Assembly (NCBI GenBank): GCA_027297825.1
Contig: JAPUHH010000100.1
Span: forward strand, 1-16,930
Direction of reading: 5' to 3'
DNA from: Gammaproteobacteria bacterium
GTDB taxonomy: Bacteria; Pseudomonadota; Gammaproteobacteria; UBA4575
DNA length: 16,930 nucleotides
The notes beneath the pieces were generated by a model, which saw nothing but the letters and a program-made list of their open reading frames with translations, searched no databases and was not told where the DNA came from. The position numbers were made by a program, and so were the translations under genes. The first letter of the stretch is position 1. Each line of letters begins with the position of its first letter. Below are positions 1 through 6,151 of the stretch, in pieces.

Positions 1-833
1 TCTTGATTTTGGACCCGAATAAGATAAATCATTGCATCGATTTCAGGTTGATTGCCATTGGCTAAACTTGGGTTAGGATCCACAATATCGGCAACATTAA
101 ACGGTAATGCATTGCTGAAAACACGGATGCTTACGTTATGGAGAGCAATGCCCAAGCCTCCAGCGGCATTTACTGGTTTTGCTTGACGATAAAACATATC
201 GGCTTGATCTAATGCTTGTAACGCGTTGACAACCGCGTTGGTTTCTCCTCCGTGAAATGACACATAGGGTGGATCTAGGGCTAAAGCCACATCTGCTGCT
301 AAATTAACATTACCTACCGCAAAAGCCACTGGCGGAGAACCATTTGTATTCATGCTCATGGTTGCCATCGCTGTCATTTGCATATCGTGATGCGCTGGAG
401 TGTTAATTGGACACATTTCACGAGTCATACGCTGTGCCATATCAGAAACGGCAACTTCGGTACTTTGCATTGCGGTAATGGGCTCTTCGCCATCACTCAA
501 ATTCTGCATTGAACCCGTTATTTCATAATATTTGTCGTAGAAAAAAGCTAAACCTTTTAAGGTATCATCTACTTTAGAGAGTGTTACTAGGGAGTCCGGG
601 TGGCCAATTATTTCTCCTCGAAAGAATTTAATATCTATTTCATTTACATCAGTGTTGGAAGCATCCATAAGCTGGATGTCTAACTCGTTTGCAAAATAGC
701 TTGGCCAGTACTTAAGCTGATAACTTTCACCACCTAGTTCTATCGGCATAGTCTGATTAGCATGAGATGGATTCGTAAATACAAACACAAACACAAATAC
801 AAAAACTACTAGATATTTGATTAATCCATACAT
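1..833 (-). CDS. Secreted reprolysin-like metallopeptidase, N-terminal part (runs off left edge)
   Basis: The reading frame is open from an ATG at 833 to the window edge, giving about 277 visible residues. An in-frame TGA at 846-848 excludes an earlier start. Residues 1-26 form a signal peptide whose core is an alternating Val-Phe run ending near SHA. Residues about 65-107 (FFRGEIIGHPDSLVTLS, then LKGLAFFYDKYYEI) look like the propeptide of zinc metalloproteases of the M12B/reprolysin type, where a 'G-x-p-S-x-V-x-L-S' strand pair is typical. From about residue 195 (SFHGGETNAVVNALQALDQA, then IALHNVSIRVF) the sequence resembles the start of the peptidase core. The catalytic HExxH motif would lie beyond the window, so the assignment is by pattern only. 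The gene starts 25 bases after the DUF6174 lipoprotein and is probably cotranscribed with it. No strong Shine-Dalgarno is visible. Confidence 0.6.
   Translation of the reverse strand, partial: MYGLIKYLVVFVFVFVFVFTNPSHANQTMPIELGGESYQLKYWPSYFANELDIQLMDASNTDVNEIDIKFFRGEIIGHPDSLVTLSKVDDTLKGLAFFYDKYYEITGSMQNLSDGEEPITAMQSTEVAVSDMAQRMTREMCPINTPAHHDMQMTAMATMSMNTNGSPPVAFAVGNVNLAADVALALDPPYVSFHGGETNAVVNALQALDQADMFYRQAKPVNAAGGLGIALHNVSIRVFSNALPFNVADIVDPNPSLANGNQPEIDAMIYLIRVQNQ
774..806. repeat. Imperfect hexanucleotide tandem repeat inside a signal peptide
   Basis: Units of the form ACAAAC/ACAAAT/ACAAAA repeat about four to five times on the plus strand. On the minus strand they encode the alternating Val-Phe core of the metallopeptidase signal peptide. 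A six-base unit changes length by two residues without breaking the frame. Confidence 0.6.
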
Positions 834-858
834 ACTAAATCCGGCTCATAATGTTCGT

Positions 859-1434
859 TTAATAACTTGGCTTCATGTTAGATGCGATAATCGTTACTTC
901 GTCATCCGCTATATTTTCTTTGTAATCAATCGTAAGTTCTTTGATGTACCCGAATTCATCGTTATAGGCTATAGCTAAAACCGCAGGATCTCTTCTTAAC
1001 GCAAGCTCTACTAAGGCAAATAAACCTTCGACTGTGCTGTATTGGTTATAAAGACTGGGGTTTACGGCATCTCCTGAGTCTGCATAACGTACTGTAATTA
1101 TTTCATCATCCGCTATGTCAAAAATCATAAGTCGCACTGCATCTGGCGCACAAAAGCATAGTTTTTGCATTTCGATTTGATACCTTTTGACTCCATGTGC
1201 TAACCATTTTTCTTTATTTGCTTGTACCTCGGCCGCAATATTATTATTGGTGGTCTCTTCGACAACGGCGCCAGTTTTTTCTGTAGTTGGAGTGATTACG
1301 GTCTCTTCGTCTTGATCTGCACCGCATGCTGTTAGATTAATCAATGTGCAACATAAAGCGGCAGTGATGATGCTTTTAATAAAACATCTCAAATAACTGT
1401 TCTTTAACATTGGGTCATTAATTATAGTTAGCAT
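859..1434 (-). CDS. DUF6174-type lipoprotein
   Basis: This is a 191-residue exported protein. It has a hydrophobic leader and an LTAC lipobox with the lipid-bearing Cys at residue 37, followed by an acidic Thr/Glu-rich linker. The mature part (about residues 70-190) has a W-x(7)-Y segment, a paired CFC motif, the block YSTVEGLFALVE and the block AYNDEFGYIKELTIDY. That is the order of conserved features I associate with DUF6174, a family of unknown biochemical function. I chose the ATG at 1434 because AAGGAG lies six bases upstream. An open frame extends to 1473 but has no such signal and would place residues before the leader. The ATG at 1410 would give a more conventional 29-residue leader and remains possible. 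It precedes the metallopeptidase by 25 bases, so the two probably form a transcription unit. Confidence 0.75.
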   Translation of the reverse strand: MLTIINDPMLKNSYLRCFIKSIITAALCCTLINLTACGADQDEETVITPTTEKTGAVVEETTNNNIAAEVQANKEKWLAHGVKRYQIEMQKLCFCAPDAVRLMIFDIADDEIITVRYADSGDAVNPSLYNQYSTVEGLFALVELALRRDPAVLAIAYNDEFGYIKELTIDYKENIADDEVTIIASNMKPSY

Positions 1435-1440
1435 TTTGAA

Positions 1441-1446
1441 CTCCTT
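1441..1446 (-). promoter_or_regulatory. Shine-Dalgarno AAGGAG fixing the DUF6174 start
   Basis: On the minus strand AAGGAG is followed by six bases (TTCAAA) and ATG at 1434. This is the best ribosome-binding site in the left part of the window. It favours 1434 over 1473 as the start. Confidence 0.7.
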
Positions 1447-1634
1447 ATGATAAGTGTGCCACATAGAGGCCATGGACGGTCGAATTTTGACGATTCCCCA
1501 TGTGCTACAAGCATTTTAATATAGGGTTTGAAAAAGCATATGGAATTAGCTGAAATCTACATTATTTTAGATAGTTAGACATAGAATGCGACAACTAATA
1601 GCCTAGTTCTAGTTGGCTGGTGCTATTTGGTACC

Positions 1635-2642
1635 CTAGAGGGTGTGAGAATTTAGCCCGATAAAGGTGCCACCGTTTTGTTCACACAAGGCGCGCATTAA
1701 GGTGGCAAACCGAACCCCGGTGATTTGTTCTTTTTCCGGTCGGCTGAACTGTATGGGAAAACCCACGGCATGAATGCGTACACGACGTTTACCGCGTTTA
1801 TCTTTTTTATTGATTCGATTAACTTCACGCAGTACAGATTCGATAGAAGGGCCTGTAAATTCATCTCCAAATACATAGAGACTAATTTTTTTATTTTTTG
1901 AATAAAATGTACGTATTGCAGCAGTGATGCCTTCTACAGGACTACTGTTACTAAAAGGCTGCCATTTTCGTAAGCGTTTTAACACTGCTTTGCGACGTGC
2001 AGGGGTATCTGGAATCCATTCACCAGTATATTGTTTGAACATGTACTCACCCATATCATTCATCACTTGTATGCCCTTAACTTTTGGATATACATCTAAG
2101 ACTTCAGTAAGTTTTTGTTGCACAGCACCCCAACCGTGATTAAACATACTGCCAGAAGTATCAATAATAAAAATAATGTATTCGCTGTCGATAGGAATGC
2201 CCCCTACTGTTGTGTCGGGTTCACTACGTGGCGGTAATTCTTGTTCCTGTAAACGACGCATCTCTTCCGTGAGGTCTTGTTTCGCCGAAGTTAACTGACC
2301 CTCAATTTTATTTTGTAGCGCAGCATCATCTCTAGAAGCAGAAAACTTTCCTTTGATAGAGGTTAAGTCTCCTTGTAAACGCGCAATTTTTTCCAGTTCT
2401 AGTGCAATTTGCTCTTTTTTGCTGACTAACTCACGATTCAATATATGGGTTTCACCACGCAATTCAAATAATTTTTCTTGTAGCTTGGCAACCACCTTAT
2501 CAAGATTCTTGCTGTATTCCTCAAAAATAATTGGTTCGGCAGTTTTAGATAACACTAAAAGTAAAATCAGTGCACCAAAGCCACAACAGACGCAATCTAA
2601 AAATGACAAACTGAATATTTCAATATTTCTACGTTTTTTCAT
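1635..2642 (-). CDS. Membrane-anchored coiled-coil vWA protein with ExbD-like N-terminal helix (vWA-2)
   Basis: This 335-residue protein is the last gene of the cluster. Residues 1-9 are basic, then one transmembrane helix (about 10-32) contains SLSFLDCVCCGFGA with an Asp at residue 16. A coiled coil rich in Leu/Glu/Lys runs over about 40-135. A vWA domain follows from about 150, with the metal-site motif DTSGSM (Asp 161, Ser 163, Ser 165), a Ser-rich loop (SNSSP) where the second site Thr/Ser is expected, and Asp in FGDEFTG. The predicted topology is N-terminus inside, vWA in the periplasm. I chose ATG 2642, two bases after the upstream stop, because this aligns its N-terminus with that of the neighbouring vWA protein. 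A TTG at 2654 would add four residues. No clear Shine-Dalgarno is seen, so translational coupling is likely. The helix resembles the ion-carrying helix of ExbD/TolR, which suggests it partners the upstream TolQ-like subunit (inference). Confidence 0.85.
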   Translation of the reverse strand: MKKRRNIEIFSLSFLDCVCCGFGALILLLVLSKTAEPIIFEEYSKNLDKVVAKLQEKLFELRGETHILNRELVSKKEQIALELEKIARLQGDLTSIKGKFSASRDDAALQNKIEGQLTSAKQDLTEEMRRLQEQELPPRSEPDTTVGGIPIDSEYIIFIIDTSGSMFNHGWGAVQQKLTEVLDVYPKVKGIQVMNDMGEYMFKQYTGEWIPDTPARRKAVLKRLRKWQPFSNSSPVEGITAAIRTFYSKNKKISLYVFGDEFTGPSIESVLREVNRINKKDKRGKRRVRIHAVGFPIQFSRPEKEQITGVRFATLMRALCEQNGGTFIGLNSHTL

Positions 2643-2644
2643 TG

Positions 2645-3742
2645 TTATGGCCAATCTTTAGAGGGACTGAAAAAAGCACCCTTGGTTTTTTGTGCTAGTT
2701 TCCAGTATTCGCTTGAGGCCTCAGGATCGCCCTCCAGGTGAAACAAGATAATATTTACCGGAATTCCAGCAGGTAGTTTTTCCAGGGCTTGCCTATATAG
2801 TCTTTTACGTTGCTTTGCGTTTACTTTTGTACTTAAAGTCTCAGATTTCCCCTGTGTGGGTAAGCCATCTGTTAACAAATAAATGTTGTCGGGGAGTGGG
2901 GATAATTCGGCAATACTTTTAAATGCATTATAAAGATTGGTGCCATTCTCAGGTGCAATTTTATAAAAGCTACTGACAGAAAAATTAAGATGTTTTACAT
3001 TTCCAGCATCCAACCATTGTGAATTGTCTGCTGAGTAAACTGGCGAGCTTGTTTCGTTAAAAGCGTAAAGTTGAAATTTACTGGTAGGTGGAATTCGAGT
3101 AGTTATCCAATCTACGGTATATAATACTTGCTGCCATTTTTTTGCTCGTAGTCTTTCCTCCGCAGGTAAATTACGAAATCTTAATACATTAATAATTCTA
3201 TCAGCGAGCATGCTGGCAGAGCTATCTACCAATACTAAAATACGTTCGCCACCCATCTTCAAGCCAGTTAAGTATTGCCGTTGTCCTTGGCCAGCAAAGT
3301 AACGCAACTTATCGCCCTGTGTTTGAGCATCGGTCGCACCACCTTCAAGGCGTTGATGAGCCTCATCAAGAGACTTTAAATCAGTTTTAAGCTGATTAAT
3401 ATTTTGCAGTTTAGCGAGTGTTTCTTGGCGTTGCTGGGCCAGTTGTTGCTTGCTTTGATCTATATTTACTATAATTTCTTTAGAATGACCCTGTGTTTGC
3501 ACTAGCTGATTATCTAAATTCTGAATTGTATTTTTAAGTTCGACTAAATATTTTTTACCTTCTAGTACTTCTAAATCAATTTTCCTAACTTCACCTTTGG
3601 CCACATAGTTAATTTTTTCTCTTCTTTCGTAGGTATTGGCATTGATGATCATAAAAAATAATATAACCGCGCCAAAACCACAAAACATTACGTCTAAAAA
3701 TGCTAGGCTGAATACATTAATCTGCCTATGTTTCATGTTCAT
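2645..3742 (-). CDS. Membrane-anchored coiled-coil vWA protein with ExbD-like N-terminal helix (vWA-1)
   Basis: This 365-residue protein has the same architecture as its downstream neighbour. A short basic N-terminus is followed by one transmembrane helix (about 12-34) containing SLAFLDVMFCGFGA, with Asp 17. A Gln/Leu-rich coiled coil spans about 50-135, then a vWA domain. All the expected metal-site elements are visible: DSSAS (Asp 173, Ser 175, Ser 177), Thr 268 in NGTNLY and Asp 292 in TDGLPT. The segment INVFSLAFLDVMF is strikingly like the ExbD/TolR 'INV-x-P-x-IDVM' segment, in which the Asp carries protons. The start at 3742 overlaps the end of the upstream gene by 17 bases; ATG 3736 is an alternative. 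The overlap and the 2-base gap downstream indicate coupled translation. vWA placement is firm; the motor role is inference. Confidence 0.88.
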   Translation of the reverse strand: MNMKHRQINVFSLAFLDVMFCGFGAVILFFMIINANTYERREKINYVAKGEVRKIDLEVLEGKKYLVELKNTIQNLDNQLVQTQGHSKEIIVNIDQSKQQLAQQRQETLAKLQNINQLKTDLKSLDEAHQRLEGGATDAQTQGDKLRYFAGQGQRQYLTGLKMGGERILVLVDSSASMLADRIINVLRFRNLPAEERLRAKKWQQVLYTVDWITTRIPPTSKFQLYAFNETSSPVYSADNSQWLDAGNVKHLNFSVSSFYKIAPENGTNLYNAFKSIAELSPLPDNIYLLTDGLPTQGKSETLSTKVNAKQRKRLYRQALEKLPAGIPVNIILFHLEGDPEASSEYWKLAQKTKGAFFSPSKDWP

Positions 3743-5087
3743 TTAATTTTATAAAATATAATGCGCCGGTATTTTCATTTATACTTAGATGATCTCCAAT
3801 AGAAGCTAATTTCTGAGATACTAATAATTCCTTATTAAAATTAATGTTGCGACCATTTATATTGGTTACTTGTATAAGCAAACCTTGCTTAGATATTTTA
3901 CATACACTGTTATCGCTACAACCATTTCCAATTGTTAAAACGCCTCTATTATTTATTTCTAAAAATAGCTCTGGTGTAATAGGGTATGCATGGTTATCAA
4001 TTAACAGATGGTCTGGATTTTCATTTAGGCTAGATAAAGAACCAGCATTAAACTGCACAGGTAAAGGCTTGATGCCTTGGTCCAAGATTAACGAAGTCGT
4101 GTAATGCACCTGATTGTCATTGGCCTCAATTTGCTCTATATATTGTAAGGCCTGTTTTGCAATATTGTTTTTGTCCATACGGATTACTGCGCAACCAGGT
4201 AATGTTTCTAAGTAATTAGTAAACCCAAAAACTTGTGTGCAGGTTTGCGAGCAAATGATGGTTATATTGTCTTTGTCTTGGGTTTTTAGTAAAGGTAATA
4301 TGCATGCTGCAATTTCGCTAAATGCGGCATAATTTAAATTTAATACAAGTTCTTTGTGTAAAGTAATGCTGTAATCAATTTTATTTGATGACAATATACA
4401 TTTAACAGATTCGTTTGAGGTTAAAATATTTAGCCACAGAGGCAGTTTGTCAAAAAACTGTTGCTCGTCTTCTGCTATATGCATTGGATCAAAACGTGTT
4501 TCGGCAATAAATTGTTCTGCAATAGTGGTGGCAAGATGGCGTGTTAAAGACTGCAGGCCATGCGATGAAGTCGTGTTAATTAGTGAGGACGAAACACTCT
4601 CTTGTTTTTGTATGATCTCCGTAATTGAAATTTGTTGTTGCAATACATCAAGATATACTATTATTGAATTCGCAACGGGTCCCTGCAGGGCGAGAACCGC
4701 TTTGCTTACAATACCTTGTACTGGAATGGATAATTTTTTGCATATTCCCAACAGCAAGCCAAGGTCTTGTTTGCTAAGCGTATTAGGTGTAGCCAATATA
4801 ACGGTATAGTCTTGACCGCATACTTGTTCCCAAACAAACTGAAGATGTTTAAAAGCGAGTTCGGCATTGCTAACTACATGCTGAGTTTTACTATTCGCTG
4901 ATAAATGCCCCCAAAATTGAGTGCTAATTTCACGTGGACGTAAATACGCCTGTTGCTCAGCAAGATCTCCAACAATAATAGAGTTATTGGCTGCAATTAA
5001 GGCATAGCTTAAACTATTGACTAGAATACAATTGCCATCACTAATCAGTATTCCACTGTCATAAAAATCTATAACTACCGTTGCCAC
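3726..5087 (-). CDS. Divergent actin/Hsp70-like protein of the vWA cluster
   Basis: This 453-residue soluble protein has no signal peptide or membrane segment, so it is probably cytoplasmic. The N-terminus (VVIDFYDSGILISDG), the block YTVILATPNTLSKQDL (about 94-109) followed by IPVQGIVSKAVLAL (121-134), and SIIVYLDVLQQQISI (141-155) follow the order of the first half of an actin/Hsp70 fold. However, the glycine/threonine residues of the usual phosphate loops are missing, so ATP hydrolysis is doubtful. The last roughly 100 residues (LTIGNGCSDNSVCKISKQG, then NINGRNINF, then SIGDHLSI) have the look of an FHA-like beta domain; this is a guess. The start is a GTG at 5087 with AAAGG eight bases upstream, and the previous gene ends 11 bases before it. 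Its position between the channel gene and the vWA genes suggests a cytoplasmic regulator or adaptor of the membrane complex. The fold call is moderate and the function unknown. Confidence 0.65.
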   Translation of the reverse strand: MATVVIDFYDSGILISDGNCILVNSLSYALIAANNSIIVGDLAEQQAYLRPREISTQFWGHLSANSKTQHVVSNAELAFKHLQFVWEQVCGQDYTVILATPNTLSKQDLGLLLGICKKLSIPVQGIVSKAVLALQGPVANSIIVYLDVLQQQISITEIIQKQESVSSSLINTTSSHGLQSLTRHLATTIAEQFIAETRFDPMHIAEDEQQFFDKLPLWLNILTSNESVKCILSSNKIDYSITLHKELVLNLNYAAFSEIAACILPLLKTQDKDNITIICSQTCTQVFGFTNYLETLPGCAVIRMDKNNIAKQALQYIEQIEANDNQVHYTTSLILDQGIKPLPVQFNAGSLSSLNENPDHLLIDNHAYPITPELFLEINNRGVLTIGNGCSDNSVCKISKQGLLIQVTNINGRNINFNKELLVSQKLASIGDHLSINENTGALYFIKLNEHET

Positions 5088-5098
5088 TGACCTAGCCT

Positions 5099-5896
5099 TT
5101 ATGGGATTTGTAAGTGGCGTATTAGATTATCATTGCAGTAATTTTGTGTGTCTAATATAAATCGTTCTTGTAGTAATTGTATTTGGTGCACGATAAACAT
5201 TAAGAAAATACTTATACATAAGGCGATTAAGGTAGAATTAAATGCAACACCTAGACTTTCAGTTACGCCTGCAATATCACCTTCTACCGCTTTATGTGCC
5301 TGACCAAGCGCATCACCGATGCCTCGCACTGTTCCTAAGAAGCCAATAGAAGGAATAGCCCAGGTAATATAACGAATTATAGATAACTCAGAATCCAGCC
5401 GCTCAGACTCTGATTCGCAAGCGATATTAGTAGCAGTGGAAACGTCTTGAATATTTTTTGTGGAGCTAAAACGATGCAAGGCAACAAGTAAGGTTCGCGG
5501 CAACAAGTAATGGTGTTCCTCTGCTGGTAAAGATTGAATCTGTCGGGAAAGCTCGCGCGCATCTTGTGGTAAAAATTTAACCCCTTCTTTGGCATGTAGA
5601 ATGTCTTTTTCTAGCAAGCTGCGTTCTCGAAAAAGAAGTGTTGCTTTGTACGCCATAATAACTAAGGCCCAAAACATTAATATAAAGCATGCTTCTTGTT
5701 CGTAATCACGAACTAATACATACACAGATCGTTTTGGGACATAATTTTTATCAATGTTAATTTGTTCAACTTGCTGCGCTAACTCCGCTTCTGCATTAGG
5801 GCGAATTACTGCAACATAAGCTGCATGCACAATAATAATTATTATTAACAAGCTAAATACTTGATAAATAAATTCAAAAGGAAATATTTTTTTCAT
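5099..5896 (-). CDS. MotA/TolQ/ExbB-family proton channel subunit
   Basis: This 265-residue inner-membrane protein has four likely transmembrane helices at about 10-32, 66-87, 174-194 and 212-238. The diagnostic part is ITWAIPSIGFLGTVRGIG (177-194), matching the TolQ/ExbB 'aPllGLLGTVwGi' helix, and VTESLGVAFNSTLIALCIS (211-229), matching the second pore-lining helix. TolQ, ExbB and MotA form pentamers around two copies of a one-helix partner (TolR, ExbD, MotB) and use the proton or sodium gradient. No classical ExbD or TolR gene is present here; the two downstream vWA proteins have the corresponding helix. A 120-residue cytoplasmic segment lies between helices 2 and 3. The gene starts six bases after the small exported protein; its Shine-Dalgarno is weak. 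Confidence 0.88.
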   Translation of the reverse strand: MKKIFPFEFIYQVFSLLIIIIIVHAAYVAVIRPNAEAELAQQVEQINIDKNYVPKRSVYVLVRDYEQEACFILMFWALVIMAYKATLLFRERSLLEKDILHAKEGVKFLPQDARELSRQIQSLPAEEHHYLLPRTLLVALHRFSSTKNIQDVSTATNIACESESERLDSELSIIRYITWAIPSIGFLGTVRGIGDALGQAHKAVEGDIAGVTESLGVAFNSTLIALCISIFLMFIVHQIQLLQERFILDTQNYCNDNLIRHLQIP

Positions 5897-5902
5897 TTTT
5901 AA

Positions 5903-6145
5903 CTAAATATCTGTAGGAAAAGAAATAGGGTTGTCAGCGGAAACTTCTTCACTGGGAATGAATTCTTCTAGCGTTTTAACCTCACTGCGTTTGCCGGATC
6001 TAATTTTAGGGACTGGCTTAGTGTTTTCTTGCGACGCAGTTTCTGGTTTCTCTTCAGCTGTACTTTCTTCTGCACGTATATTTGTAACTATTACACTTAA
6101 TGTAAATACCATTACTAAAAACGACAATAAAAAATTAGAATTCAT
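5903..6145 (-). CDS. Small exported or membrane-anchored protein of the vWA cluster
   Basis: This 80-residue protein has a hydrophobic N-terminal segment (about 4-24, possible cleavage after IRA), an acidic/basic low-complexity middle and a distinctive tail, FIPSEEVSADNPISFPTDI. I do not recognise a named family. The gene sits six bases after the PEGA/SUMF1 gene and six bases before the TolQ-like gene. It has GAGAG just upstream of its ATG, so it is almost certainly a real operon member. A periplasmic accessory that docks through its tail is a plausible role (inference). Cleaved signal peptide versus retained anchor cannot be decided from the sequence. Confidence 0.75.
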   Translation of the reverse strand: MNSNFLLSFLVMVFTLSVIVTNIRAEESTAEEKPETASQENTKPVPKIRSGKRSEVKTLEEFIPSEEVSADNPISFPTDI

Positions 6146-6151
6146 AGCTCT

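Noticed and set aside
1592..1615. Possible terminator hairpin after the last vWA gene (CAACTA paired with TAGTTG).
   Set aside because: The stem is only six bases with a 12-base loop and no following T run on the minus strand.
1635..5896. Zorya-type defence system, because of a MotA-like subunit with a one-helix partner.
   Set aside because: No ZorC/ZorD/ZorE-like gene (helicase or nuclease) is present, and the partner proteins carry vWA domains rather than a peptidoglycan-binding domain.
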